Origin: Pseudoalteromonas fuliginea
GTDB lineage: Bacteria > Pseudomonadota > Gammaproteobacteria > Enterobacterales > Alteromonadaceae
Reading direction: 5' to 3'
Length of the DNA stretch: 57,222 nucleotides
Assembly: GCF_000690055.1 (NCBI RefSeq)
Contig: NZ_JJNZ01000067.1
Span: 1-57,222 of the forward strand
The stretch's first letter is position 1; each line of letters opens with the position of its first letter. Position numbers and translations under genes: made by a program. Shown piece by piece: positions 42,285 to 51,688 of the stretch. The notes beneath the pieces are model-generated. The model searched no databases, was not told the origin of the DNA, and saw only the letters and a program-made list of their open reading frames with translations.

Positions 42285-44579
42285 TTACTCTTCGTTAATA
42301 GCTTCTATTGGCTCATCATCTTGAGGAGTTAGCTCAACAACGGCTTCGTCAACACGCTGTAAGCCACGTGGTAACTTATTACCACGACGACCTCGCTCAC
42401 CATAATAATGCTCTAAATCACTTGGTTTAAGTGTTAGTTTACGCTTACCAGCATGAAGCGTAACACTGCTTCCTAATGGCACAACAGCTAGCACTTTTAC
42501 AAACTCTTCACGGGCTTGTACTTTTGCACCTGGTATAGAAATGATTTTATTACCTTTACCCTTACCTAATTTTGGTAAGTCTCGCAGTGGGAATAAAAGC
42601 ATTCGACCTTCGTTAGAAATAGCCATACAGTAATCGCTAGCAACATCGTTCACCCTAATAGGAGAAAGTAATATGCCACCTTTAGGAACACTTACCAGCG
42701 CTTTACCATTTTTATTTTTACTCACTAAATCTTTAAAGTCGGTAATAAAGCCGTAACCTGCATCTGACGCCATAAGTAAGACTTGCTCGTCTTCACTCAT
42801 TACCACGTGCTCAAAATTAGCACCTGGTGTTAAGTTAAAACGACCTGTCATTGGTTCGCCTTGGCTACGCGCCGAAGGCAGACTGTGCGCATCGGTTGCA
42901 AATGCCCGCCCTGCTGAATCTAAAAATACAGCCGGTTGATTGCTCTTACCCCGAGCCGAGGCTCTAAAGCCATCACCTGAACGATAATTTAAGCCTTGTA
43001 CATCTAAATCATGGCCTTTACCAACGCGTGCCCAGCCTTTATCTGATAGCACGACGGTAACTGACTCTGATGGAATTAAATCTTTTTCGTTAAGTGCTTT
43101 CGCTTCTGAGCGCTCAATCACTGGCGAGCGACGATCGTCACCGTACATTTCAGCGGCTTCTTGAATTTCTTTTTTAAGCAGTGTCGACATACGACGTTCT
43201 GAGCCAAGTATTTGCGCTAATTTATCACGCTCTTTGGCTAGTTCATCTTGCTCACCGCGAATTTTAAACTCTTCAAGTTTTGCTAAATGACGAAGTTTTA
43301 ATTCTAAAATAGCTTCTGCTTGTGTATCAGTTAAATCAAAGCGCTCCATTAGTACAGGCTTTGGTTTATCTTCACTGCGGATGATTTCAATCACTTCATC
43401 AATATTTAAAAAGGCGGCTAATAAACCTTCTAAAATATGCAAACGCGCTAATACTTTATCTAAGCGATACTGCAAACGACGGCGCACTGTTTCGCGTCTA
43501 AATGTTAGCCACTCACTTAAAATACAGCGCAAGTCTTTAACTTGCGGGCGACCATCTAGGCCTAGCATGTTTAAGTTTACGCGGTAATTTTTTTCAAGAT
43601 CGGTGGTTGCAAATAAATGCGCCATCAATGGCTCAGCTTTAATGCGGTTTGAGCGTGGAATAATTACAATGCGTGTTGGATTTTCGTGATCTGACTCGTC
43701 ACGTAAATCAGCAATCATTGGTAATTTTTTAGCGTTCATTTGCGCTGCAATTTGCTCAAGTACTTTACCACCAGAACATTGATGCGGCAGCGCTGTAATA
43801 ACGATATCGCCATGCTCTTCGGTGTAAACCGCACGCATTTTGATAGACCCACGACCGGTTTTATATATTTTATGAATATCGGCTTTTGGGGTAATTATTT
43901 CAGCATCTGTTGGGTAATCTGGTGCATGGACAAGCTCAAGTAATTCTTCAAGCTCTGTTTTTGGTTTATCAAGTAATAAACAACATGCACTAGCCACTTC
44001 ACGTACGTTATGTGGCGGAATATCGGTTGCCATACCTACGGCAATACCCGTTATACCGTTGAGTAAAATATGCGGTAAGCGAGAAGGCAGTACTACTGGT
44101 TCATCCATTGTGCCATCAAAGTTTGGTGTCCAATCGACGGTGCCTTGGCCAAGCTCTTTTAATAGTACTTCTGAAAACTTAGATAAACGCGCTTCGGTAT
44201 AACGCATTGCTGCAAACGATTTAGGGTCATCTGCCGCGCCCCAGTTTCCTTGTCCATCTACCAAAGGGTAGCGGTAAGAAAACGGCTGCGCCATTAATAC
44301 CATCGCTTCGTAACATGCACTGTCGCCGTGTGGATGGTACTTACCGAGTACGTCACCCACAGTACGAGCTGATTTTTTGTACTTGGCATTAGCCGACAAA
44401 CCCAGTTCGCTCATCGCATAAATAATACGACGCTGTACTGGTTTTAAACCATCACCTACATGCGGTAAGGCGCGGTCCATGATCACGTACATGGAATAAT
44501 TTAAATAGGCGTCTTCGGTAAAACGCCCCATTGTTTGTTGCTCAATTCCTTGCATTAGCAAGGTATCTGTATCACTCAT
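42285..44579 (-). CDS. parC: DNA topoisomerase IV subunit A
   Basis: Breakage-reunion subunit that decatenates daughter chromosomes with ParE. 764 residues (E. coli 752). Catalytic Y127 in AAMRYTEARL is preceded by R126. The quinolone-determining region reads YHPHGDSACYEAMV, with Ser87 and Glu91 at the positions equivalent to E. coli 80 and 84, so it shows the sensitive-type residues. Five-bladed C-terminal domain repeats follow from about 500. It lies ten bases after a PQQ-type sugar dehydrogenase gene, so it is probably in one operon with parE. Confidence 0.97.
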   Translation of the reverse strand: MSDTDTLLMQGIEQQTMGRFTEDAYLNYSMYVIMDRALPHVGDGLKPVQRRIIYAMSELGLSANAKYKKSARTVGDVLGKYHPHGDSACYEAMVLMAQPFSYRYPLVDGQGNWGAADDPKSFAAMRYTEARLSKFSEVLLKELGQGTVDWTPNFDGTMDEPVVLPSRLPHILLNGITGIAVGMATDIPPHNVREVASACCLLLDKPKTELEELLELVHAPDYPTDAEIITPKADIHKIYKTGRGSIKMRAVYTEEHGDIVITALPHQCSGGKVLEQIAAQMNAKKLPMIADLRDESDHENPTRIVIIPRSNRIKAEPLMAHLFATTDLEKNYRVNLNMLGLDGRPQVKDLRCILSEWLTFRRETVRRRLQYRLDKVLARLHILEGLLAAFLNIDEVIEIIRSEDKPKPVLMERFDLTDTQAEAILELKLRHLAKLEEFKIRGEQDELAKERDKLAQILGSERRMSTLLKKEIQEAAEMYGDDRRSPVIERSEAKALNEKDLIPSESVTVVLSDKGWARVGKGHDLDVQGLNYRSGDGFRASARGKSNQPAVFLDSAGRAFATDAHSLPSARSQGEPMTGRFNLTPGANFEHVVMSEDEQVLLMASDAGYGFITDFKDLVSKNKNGKALVSVPKGGILLSPIRVNDVASDYCMAISNEGRMLLFPLRDLPKLGKGKGNKIISIPGAKVQAREEFVKVLAVVPLGSSVTLHAGKRKLTLKPSDLEHYYGERGRRGNKLPRGLQRVDEAVVELTPQDDEPIEAINEE

Positions 44580-44589
44580 TAAAGCTTAC

Positions 44590-45684
44590 CTAGTTTTTCT
44601 TATAGCTTACACGGTAGATTACATTGGCGTAATCATCGCTTACTAACAGACTGCCGTCACCTAATTCTGCAAATGCAACAGGGCGTCCAAATGTTGTTTC
44701 GTCTTTCATAAAGCCAGTAATAAATGGCGTATATTTAGTTACGCGACCTACTTCAATTGTTGCTAGCCCTACTTTATAACCTACCTTTTTAGAACGGTTC
44801 CATGAGCCATGTTCAGCAACAAATAATTGGTGCTTATAACTTGCTGGAAATTGCTTAGCGTTATAAAAATGAATACCTAGTGGCGCTACATGCGCAGGAA
44901 GCGCAAGTGCTGGCGACGTGTAATCGGCAATGTTTTTACCTTCACCAAACTCAGGGTCAATAATCGCACCGGCATGAACATACGGAAAACCAAAATGCTC
45001 ACCTTCTTGCGTTGCGCGGTTTAATTCATCAGGTGGAATATCATCGCCCATCATGTCGCGACCGTTATCACTAAACCATAGGGCTTGAGTCGCTGGATGA
45101 AAATCAAAACCCACTGTGTTTCTAACGCCCTTGGCTATTGTTTTTATTTGTTTTGTTTCTACATTAAGCGCAAAAATACGGCCAAAACGCTCATCTTCAG
45201 CACAAATATTACACGGCACACCCACTGGAATGATTAATTCTCCCGTTGGTGCAAAACGTAAAAATTTCCAACCATGATGACGCTCACTCGGTAATGCGCC
45301 ATAAACCACATCAAACTTTGGCTCTTTTAATTGGGTATCAATATTTTTAAAGCGAATAATACGATGCACTTCGCCTACATATAAATCGCCATCTTTAATC
45401 GCTATGCCAGAGGGCATGTTTAAGCCTTTAGCAACAACAATTTTTTTATCTGCTACGCCATCGCTATTATGATCAATAAGCGCGTATACATTGCCCGCTT
45501 TACGAGAGCCAACATACACAATACCTTTTTTTGAAACAGCTATTTGACGCGCATTTTCTACATCATTTGCAAATAAACTTATTTCAAATCCCGGTGCTAC
45601 GGTGAGCTTATCGAGTATATTTTTAGCCATTGCAGGAGCAGTAGTTAGCCCAAGTAATAGCAAACTTCCTAGTAGTTTATTCAT
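44590..45684 (-). CDS. PQQ-type sugar dehydrogenase (sorbosone/GDH-B-like), exported
   Basis: 364 residues. Signal peptide 1-20 (cut after AMA), then a six-bladed propeller of the soluble glucose/sorbosone dehydrogenase family: LTVAPGFEISLFAND, GLNMPSGIAI, HHGWKFLRFAPTGELIIPVG (HHG holds the general base in the family), NTVGFDFHP, WFSDNGRD, FVAEHGSWNRS and GRPVAFAELGDGSLLVSDDY. The cofactor would be PQQ, but no PQQ synthesis gene is in the window. It sits between parE (29 bases) and parC (10 bases) on the same strand, an unexpected partner. Substrate unknown. Confidence 0.82.
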   Translation of the reverse strand: MNKLLGSLLLLGLTTAPAMAKNILDKLTVAPGFEISLFANDVENARQIAVSKKGIVYVGSRKAGNVYALIDHNSDGVADKKIVVAKGLNMPSGIAIKDGDLYVGEVHRIIRFKNIDTQLKEPKFDVVYGALPSERHHGWKFLRFAPTGELIIPVGVPCNICAEDERFGRIFALNVETKQIKTIAKGVRNTVGFDFHPATQALWFSDNGRDMMGDDIPPDELNRATQEGEHFGFPYVHAGAIIDPEFGEGKNIADYTSPALALPAHVAPLGIHFYNAKQFPASYKHQLFVAEHGSWNRSKKVGYKVGLATIEVGRVTKYTPFITGFMKDETTFGRPVAFAELGDGSLLVSDDYANVIYRVSYKKN

Positions 45685-45713
45685 TCATATCTCCCAGTAT
45701 TAAACACAGGCGA

Positions 45714-47603
45714 TCAAACTTGCGCCTTGTTACCATGATCTTCTAACCATTGACGACGATCCGGCGATCGTTTTTTAGCAAGCAGCATATCCATCATTTC
45801 CATGGTTTCTATTTCTTCATCAAGCGTAAGCTGTACTAAACGTCGTGTATTTGGATCCATGGTTGTTTCGCGCAATTGCAGTGGGTTCATTTCACCCAGA
45901 CCTTTGAATCGTTGCACGTTTACTTTTCCGCGTTTCTTCTCTGCTTCTATACGCGCTAAAATAGCGGTTTTTTCGCCTTCATCTAGTGCGTAATAAACTT
46001 CTTTACCAATATCTATTCTAAATAATGGCGGCATTGCAACATACACATGCCCTGTTTTTACTAACTCTGGAAAATGGCGAACAAACAATGCACACAATAA
46101 TGTTGCAATGTGTAGTCCATCCGAGTCTGCATCGGCCAATATACAAATTTTATTGTAGCGCAGTCCCGACATATCGGTTGATTCTGGATCAATTCCCAGT
46201 GCCACTGAAATATCGTGTACTTCTTGTGATGCTAATATTTGGCCTGATTCGACTTCCCACGTATTCAAAATTTTACCACGTAGCGGCATAATTGCCTGAA
46301 ACTCACGGTCTCGCGCTTGTTTAGCAGAACCACCAGCAGAGTCACCTTCCACTAAAAACAATTCGGTACGATCGTTATCGGCAGCACTACAATCGGTTAG
46401 TTTACCTGGTAATGCAGGGCCTGCAGTAACTCGTTTACGTACTACTTTTTTAGCTGCACGCAAACGGCTTTGTGCGTTTGAAATACATAGTTCAGCTAAT
46501 AATTCTGCGGTATCGGTATGTTCATTTAGCCATAAACTAAACGAATCTTTTACAACACCCGATACAAATGCGGCACATGAACGTGATGAAAGTTTTTCTT
46601 TAGTTTGCCCTGCAAATTGTGGATCTTGCATTTTAACTGACAATACATAACTACAACGTTCCCAAATGTCGTCAGGCGTTAACTTTACACCACGCGGGAG
46701 TAAGTTTCTAAACTCACAAAATTCACGCATTGCTTCAAGTAAACCTTGGCGCAGACCATTTACATGTGTACCACCTTGCGCGGTAGGAATAAGATTTACG
46801 TAACTTTCAGCTATTGATTCTCCACCCTCAGGTAGCCATACAACAGCCCAATCAGCGCCTTCAATAGAGCTTTTAAACTCACCTACAAACGGGTCTTGTG
46901 GTAATGTTTCAAAACCTTTAACGGCTTCAATTAGGTAATCTTTTAAACCCGTTTCGTAAAACCACTCTTGAGTTTCTTTCGTTTGCTTATTAACAAACTT
47001 AATACGCAGACCTGGGCATAAAACCGCTTTGGCTTTTAATAAATGATTAAGCTTGGTAATTGAATAGTTTGGTGAATCAAAGTAGCTAACATCAGCCCAA
47101 AAACGCACTGTAGTACCCGTATTGCGTTTACCGACGGTGCCTATTACACTCAAGTCTTCTACTTTATCGCCATTTTCAAATGCCATTCTGTATTGCTGGG
47201 CGTCACGCCTTACGGTTACTTCTACGCGCGTAGATAGCGCATTCACTACAGAAATACCCACACCATGTAAACCACCCGAAAATTGGTAGTTTTTATTAGA
47301 AAACTTACCACCTGCGTGTAATTTAGTGAAAATTAACTCAACCCCAGGAATACCTTCCTCAGGGTGGATATCAATAGGCATACCACGACCGTCATCGCTC
47401 ACTTCAAGTGAGTTATCTTCGTGGAGTATTACGTCGATACGTGTGGCATGACCAGCCATAGCTTCATCGACACTGTTATCGATAACCTCTTGGCCTAAAT
47501 GATTTGGGCGTACGGTATCGGTGTACATCCCTGGGCGTCTTTTTACCGGATCTAATCCATTAAGTACTTCAATGGCTTCGGCGTTATAATTTTGATCACT
47601 CAT
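45714..47603 (-). CDS. parE: DNA topoisomerase IV subunit B
   Basis: ATPase subunit of topoisomerase IV. 629 residues (E. coli 630). The GHKL ATP site has EVIDNSVDEAM near residue 39, SDDGRGMP and GGLHGVGISVVNALS. The TOPRIM domain has EGDSAGGSA and DADSDGLHI. The length and the tight TOPRIM without the GyrB insertion distinguish it from gyrB. Upstream lies yqiA, as in E. coli. Confidence 0.97.
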   Translation of the reverse strand: MSDQNYNAEAIEVLNGLDPVKRRPGMYTDTVRPNHLGQEVIDNSVDEAMAGHATRIDVILHEDNSLEVSDDGRGMPIDIHPEEGIPGVELIFTKLHAGGKFSNKNYQFSGGLHGVGISVVNALSTRVEVTVRRDAQQYRMAFENGDKVEDLSVIGTVGKRNTGTTVRFWADVSYFDSPNYSITKLNHLLKAKAVLCPGLRIKFVNKQTKETQEWFYETGLKDYLIEAVKGFETLPQDPFVGEFKSSIEGADWAVVWLPEGGESIAESYVNLIPTAQGGTHVNGLRQGLLEAMREFCEFRNLLPRGVKLTPDDIWERCSYVLSVKMQDPQFAGQTKEKLSSRSCAAFVSGVVKDSFSLWLNEHTDTAELLAELCISNAQSRLRAAKKVVRKRVTAGPALPGKLTDCSAADNDRTELFLVEGDSAGGSAKQARDREFQAIMPLRGKILNTWEVESGQILASQEVHDISVALGIDPESTDMSGLRYNKICILADADSDGLHIATLLCALFVRHFPELVKTGHVYVAMPPLFRIDIGKEVYYALDEGEKTAILARIEAEKKRGKVNVQRFKGLGEMNPLQLRETTMDPNTRRLVQLTLDEEIETMEMMDMLLAKKRSPDRRQWLEDHGNKAQV

Positions 47604-47645
47604 AGTTTTTATCTTTATATGCGCTAAGGCTATGCTTAGCTAGTT

Positions 47646-48206
47646 TTACGTGATTTTAAGAAAATCTACAATACTGGTAAAGGTGTTATCAAAACCTGTA
47701 TAGCTATGATCGCCACCAAACTCTACCCGTTGTTTGCATTGTGAATAATAGTTTACTGCATGTTGAAAATTAAGCACTTCATCGCCGGTTTGCTGTAATA
47801 AATACAGCAACTCAGGGTATTTTAGCTTATCTACAGACAGTATTTTTAAGGCATTTATATGACTGCTATTTAAATCATAATGATAATCTTGGTAAGGATT
47901 ATAGTTTGGCCCAAGTAACGCTTGTAATAAATTGTATGGTGCTACCGCTGGATTAATAACCACTGCAGGAATTTGATAACGCTGCGATAAATATGTGGCA
48001 AAAAAACCACCTAACGAGCTCCCTAATAATACTGTATTAGGTGTTAGTAATTGCTCAAGCTTAATGATAGCTTGTATAGGCTCATGGTTTAGGCACGGTA
48101 CACAATAATCAACGTCATAGTGTGCCATAAGCTCGCCAAAGCGCACAGCTTTATATGACTTATGTGAGCTATTAAAACCATGAATATAAATTACCCGTTT
48201 AGCCAT
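47646..48206 (-). CDS. yqiA: YqiA family esterase
   Basis: 186 residues of the YqiA alpha/beta hydrolase family: IYIHGFNSSHKSYKA at the start, nucleophile serine in LGSSLGG, and the histidine in GGDHSYTGF near the end. E. coli YqiA shows esterase activity on short acyl substrates. The physiological role is unknown. It overlaps the end of cpdA by 16 bases and precedes parE, preserving the E. coli order. Confidence 0.92.
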   Translation of the reverse strand: MAKRVIYIHGFNSSHKSYKAVRFGELMAHYDVDYCVPCLNHEPIQAIIKLEQLLTPNTVLLGSSLGGFFATYLSQRYQIPAVVINPAVAPYNLLQALLGPNYNPYQDYHYDLNSSHINALKILSVDKLKYPELLYLLQQTGDEVLNFQHAVNYYSQCKQRVEFGGDHSYTGFDNTFTSIVDFLKIT

Positions 48207-48976
48207 ACTACTTCCGTTTTCATGCCTATTTTATCTTTTTCTGTATCTATATAAAGCATTCTATAAGCTGGGCCGCAGTTTTGCTGTTGCCACTGCGCAC
48301 TGTATTTTTTAAACTGCGTAGAACTCGCCGGTGTTGCAAACACGCTTAACTCTCTATAACTTTGCTCATATTCATTATGAACGTGACCATGGAAAACCCC
48401 AATAATATTACCACTATTTACCAGTACATTTAATAATTGAGGCCCATTTTCGAGCATGTGCTTATCAAGGTAGCCATTTATTGGTAACGGATTATGATGA
48501 CAAAATATGATCTTTTTACTGCTTGATTGAACCAAACACTCCGTTGTTTCATCTAAATGCGCGCCAGTCACCCACCCAGCAGGTGTAGGACCTTTCGAAT
48601 TAATAAGTAGTAACTCAATGCCGCTTGCCGCTATGTGTTTGGCACTATTTATTTGCCCACCACTTATACGGTTAAGCATTGTTATCTCATCGTGATTACC
48701 TGGCAACCAGAATACGGGACATGTTAATGCACTTTTATGTATCAGTTCACTAAACAATAGATAAGACTCAAAGCTGTGATCTTGTGTTAAATCACCACCA
48801 AATATCACACAATCAAGTGGTTTTTGAGCCATGTGAGCTAGTGCTTGTTCAAAATGCGATGCAGTGTTTACTCCAAAGTACTCACCGTCTTTATCGGCAA
48901 ATAAATGGCAATCGGTTACATGCGCTATGCGCAGCACCGATTTATTAAATGTATGTTTATCATCAAACCAAGCCAT
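48191..48976 (-). CDS. cpdA: 3',5'-cyclic-AMP phosphodiesterase
   Basis: Hydrolyses cAMP to AMP and so tunes CRP-dependent regulation. 261 residues. The calcineurin-like metal motifs appear in order: DCHL, GGDLTQD, GNHDE, FCHHNP and HGHVHNE. It overlaps yqiB upstream by 14 bases and yqiA downstream, so the run is translationally coupled. Confidence 0.95.
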   Translation of the reverse strand: MAWFDDKHTFNKSVLRIAHVTDCHLFADKDGEYFGVNTASHFEQALAHMAQKPLDCVIFGGDLTQDHSFESYLLFSELIHKSALTCPVFWLPGNHDEITMLNRISGGQINSAKHIAASGIELLLINSKGPTPAGWVTGAHLDETTECLVQSSSKKIIFCHHNPLPINGYLDKHMLENGPQLLNVLVNSGNIIGVFHGHVHNEYEQSYRELSVFATPASSTQFKKYSAQWQQQNCGPAYRMLYIDTEKDKIGMKTEVVWLNG

Positions 48977-49421
48977 TATTTACATCCCAATTAAGGGTCG
49001 CTTGTCCGTGTTCAACACAGGCAACAAGCCAATCATATAAAAAAGCGTTAAGTTGGTATTTTTCATCTTTTTGATGCATTTTAGGGTTAGGATACCCATA
49101 AGATGGCTTTATCCTTTGATGATAATCGTGATGAATAATCTCAGCTACTTTAGCGTCATGATACAATCTAACCGTTAAGTAAAGCGGTGCTATGCCTTTA
49201 ACCATTCCTGTTAACTGCTTAATTGAAATATCCATAGTGTATTTTGCACTACCATCAACTTTTGTAGCAAACTCACTGTTGCCAAGTTTTACTTCACGAA
49301 TGCTTCCTATATTGCGCTCGCTAGGCAGTAATTTTAATAGTCGCACATAATTATGCTCGCAAAGCGTTAAATACTTTGGGAGGCTTTGAATATATCGTTT
49401 TGTTGCTAATCGTGCTGTCAA
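48963..49421 (-). CDS. yqiB: DUF1249 family protein YqiB
   Basis: 152 residues, cytosolic, basic at the N-terminus (KRYIQSLPKYLTLCEHNYVRLLKLLP), with the DUF1249 features VRLYHDAKVAEIIHHDYHQRIKPSYGYPNPKMHQKDEK spread over the middle and FLYDWLVACVEHG near the end. The function is unknown. It lies between nudF and cpdA as in E. coli. Confidence 0.9.
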   Translation of the reverse strand: MTARLATKRYIQSLPKYLTLCEHNYVRLLKLLPSERNIGSIREVKLGNSEFATKVDGSAKYTMDISIKQLTGMVKGIAPLYLTVRLYHDAKVAEIIHHDYHQRIKPSYGYPNPKMHQKDEKYQLNAFLYDWLVACVEHGQATLNWDVNNGLV

Positions 49422-49447
49422 AGTACCACCATAATATTAGTAAGAAT

Positions 49448-50074
49448 TTATGCCCATTTACTTGCCATCTTTTCGCGATTAAGTGCAAGCCATTGCATAC
49501 AGATAACCGTTGCTGCATTATCCATTTCACCGTTATTGAGGCGAATTAAGGCATCATCAACCGTTAATATATGGGTTTTTATGTCTTCACCTTCCGTTTC
49601 CAGCCCATAAACACCCGACTCTATTTGGCTTAAATCAGCGCGTGCTAAATACAAATGTAGGCGTTCAGTTGTGCCACCGGGGCTTGATAAGTATGAAAGC
49701 ATAAACTCCAACTCATCTAATTCAAGTCCAGCCTCTTCAAATGCTTCTTTTTTAACGACAGCTTCATAATCATCACTACCATCGGTCATGCCAGCAATAC
49801 ATTCTAGCAGCCATGGCGAGTCCTTGCTTTTAATAGCGCCAATACGTATTTGCTCAATTAAAAGGATGGTGTCTGATACTGGGTCGTACGGCAATACAGC
49901 AATAGCATCACCGCGCTCTAATATTTCGCGACGAATAGTTTTTGATTTTCCACCTGCAAATAATGCGTGTTCGAACTGATATAAGTTCACCTGAAAAAAA
50001 CCTTTATAGAGATTTATTACAGGTTTTATTTTCACATCTTTATGTGTAAATTTAACCAAACTTTTATTTACCAT
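49448..50074 (-). CDS. nudF: ADP-ribose pyrophosphatase (Nudix) NudF
   Basis: Hydrolyses ADP-ribose to AMP and ribose 5-phosphate. 208 residues (E. coli 209). Family segments include KSKTIRREILERGDAIAVLPYDP, LIEQIRIGA and LSSPGGTTERLHLYLA. The Nudix box reads GMTDGSDDYEAVVKKEAFEEAGL. Against GX5EX7REUXEEXGU it has Asp for the first Glu and Lys for the Arg, while KEAFEEAGL keeps the metal-binding glutamates. Divergent from tolC, as in E. coli. Confidence 0.92.
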   Translation of the reverse strand: MVNKSLVKFTHKDVKIKPVINLYKGFFQVNLYQFEHALFAGGKSKTIRREILERGDAIAVLPYDPVSDTILLIEQIRIGAIKSKDSPWLLECIAGMTDGSDDYEAVVKKEAFEEAGLELDELEFMLSYLSSPGGTTERLHLYLARADLSQIESGVYGLETEGEDIKTHILTVDDALIRLNNGEMDNAATVICMQWLALNREKMASKWA

Positions 50075-50151
50075 GCATCGACTTCCTGTATATCTAAACG
50101 ATTAAAATGCGTTAATATATTCTGTTACATTTGAACATGCGGTTTTACAAA

Positions 50152-50165
50152 TTTTTTTTTTTTTT
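50152..50165. repeat. 14-base poly-T tract upstream of tolC
   Basis: A run of 14 T in the nudF/tolC intergenic region, about 30 bases upstream of the probable tolC -10 box (TATAAA at 50196-50201), at the place of an UP element or upstream activator site. Long homopolymers can change length by slippage. Confidence 0.9.
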
Positions 50166-50224
50166 ATTAAGTAAAACAGGTTAACATGCTTTTAGTATAA
50201 AAATTGTCTAAGGACTGAACCCAT

Positions 50225-51580
50225 ATGAAAAAGAACATTCTTGCGGCACTGATTAGTTTATCATGTGCACTAGGCTCAACAGCAGCTAATGCTGAAGATT
50301 TACTAAACGTTTTTGAAATAGCGACAGCTAATGATCCTACCGTTTTAAAGGCAAAAGCCCAAGCAGATGCACAATCTTACGAAAGTGATCGTGCTATGAG
50401 TGCATTATTACCTCAAATTGGTTTAAGCATGGGTTACAAAAAAACTGATTCAACCACTTATAGACAATCTGAAGATTTGTCGGCTATTAATCAGTTTAAT
50501 ACTGATAACGATGAGTTTTCTCGAGGCTTAAGTTTAAGTCAAACTTTATTTGATTTAGGCGCTTGGAACTCATTAGATATTGCAGATAAACAAGCTCTGC
50601 AAGCAAGCGCGCAATACGATGCAGCTAAGCAAAACTTAATTGTACGCGTTGCTGAAGGTTATTTTAACGTATTAAGTGCGGTTGACAATCTTGAGTTTAT
50701 AGAAGCCGAAAAACGTGCTATTGAACGCCAACTTGAACAAACAAAACAACGCTATGCGGTAGGCTTAACAGCTATTACAGACGTACACGAAGCACAAGCA
50801 CAGTTTGATAATTCAGTAGCTCAAGAGATTATTGCAAGCAATGCAGTAGAAACAGCCCGTGAGCAACTTCGTGAAATCACGGGTAAGTACCATGCAAAAT
50901 TAGATTTTTTAAATACCGATACTTTCTCTACAACTAAGCCAGCTAAACTTTCTTCAGATTTTGTTAAAGTCGCTGAAAATAAAAATATTAGTTTACAAGT
51001 ATCCAAAGTAACCGTTGATATTGCAAGAGATCAAATTGAGCTAGCTAAAGCGGGGCATTACCCAAAACTAACTCTAAACGCCAGCTATGGTGATACTCTA
51101 ACTGATACAACAACAAACAATTTGAGTTTCAATAACCGCCCGCGTGAAGATTTATCCTCGGTCGGTATTAACTTCAGCGTCCCACTCTACTCGGGTGGTG
51201 CAACGGTTGCTGCAACTAATCAAGCCCGTGCATTTTACGTAGCTGCAAGTCAAGATTATGAAACAAATTACCGTGCTATAACACGCACTGTTATTACATC
51301 TTACAACCAAGTTGTTTCGGACATTGCAACTTACAAAGCACTAGAGCAAGCGGTTGTTTCGGCCCAAAGTGCGCTTAAAGCAACTGAAGCAGGTTTTGAA
51401 GTAGGCACACGAACTATTGTTGACGTACTGGTTAGTACACAAAACTTATACAATGCAAAGCGTAACCTTGCTGATGTGCGTTATAGGTATGTACTCTCTA
51501 CCCTTCGCTTAAAACAAGCAGCAGGAACATTAACAAGTGAAGATTTAGTGGCAATAAACCAAGGGTTAAAAGCCGCTTAA
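50225..51580 (+). CDS. tolC: Outer membrane efflux channel TolC
   Basis: Trimeric outer membrane exit duct for RND/ABC/MFS pumps and type I secretion. 451 residues. Signal peptide 1-23 (cut ANA-ED). Two repeats of the outer membrane factor domain follow, each with long amphipathic helices: FEIATANDPTVLKAKAQA and LIVRVAEGYFNVLSAVDNLEF in the first, AVVSAQSALKATEAGFEVGTRTIVDVL in the second. LPQIGLSMGY and VPLYSGGATVAATNQA mark the barrel strands. AAGGA precedes the ATG. Divergent from nudF, exactly as in E. coli. Own terminator. Confidence 0.95.
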   Translation: MKKNILAALISLSCALGSTAANAEDLLNVFEIATANDPTVLKAKAQADAQSYESDRAMSALLPQIGLSMGYKKTDSTTYRQSEDLSAINQFNTDNDEFSRGLSLSQTLFDLGAWNSLDIADKQALQASAQYDAAKQNLIVRVAEGYFNVLSAVDNLEFIEAEKRAIERQLEQTKQRYAVGLTAITDVHEAQAQFDNSVAQEIIASNAVETAREQLREITGKYHAKLDFLNTDTFSTTKPAKLSSDFVKVAENKNISLQVSKVTVDIARDQIELAKAGHYPKLTLNASYGDTLTDTTTNNLSFNNRPREDLSSVGINFSVPLYSGGATVAATNQARAFYVAASQDYETNYRAITRTVITSYNQVVSDIATYKALEQAVVSAQSALKATEAGFEVGTRTIVDVLVSTQNLYNAKRNLADVRYRYVLSTLRLKQAAGTLTSEDLVAINQGLKAA

Positions 51581-51607
51581 ATTACACTTTTTGTAATGTA
51601 AAACTAG

Positions 51608-51638
51608 AAAAGCCAGCGACATTGCTGGCTTTTTGTAT
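51608..51638 (+). terminator. Terminator after tolC
   Basis: aaaagccagc/gctggctttt stem, six-base loop, ending in a T run, 27 bases past the tolC stop. Confidence 0.88.
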
Positions 51639-51688
51639 TTTATAGCGCTTAGCGTTAAACTAGCATTTTTATTTATAGAGAGTTTTTT

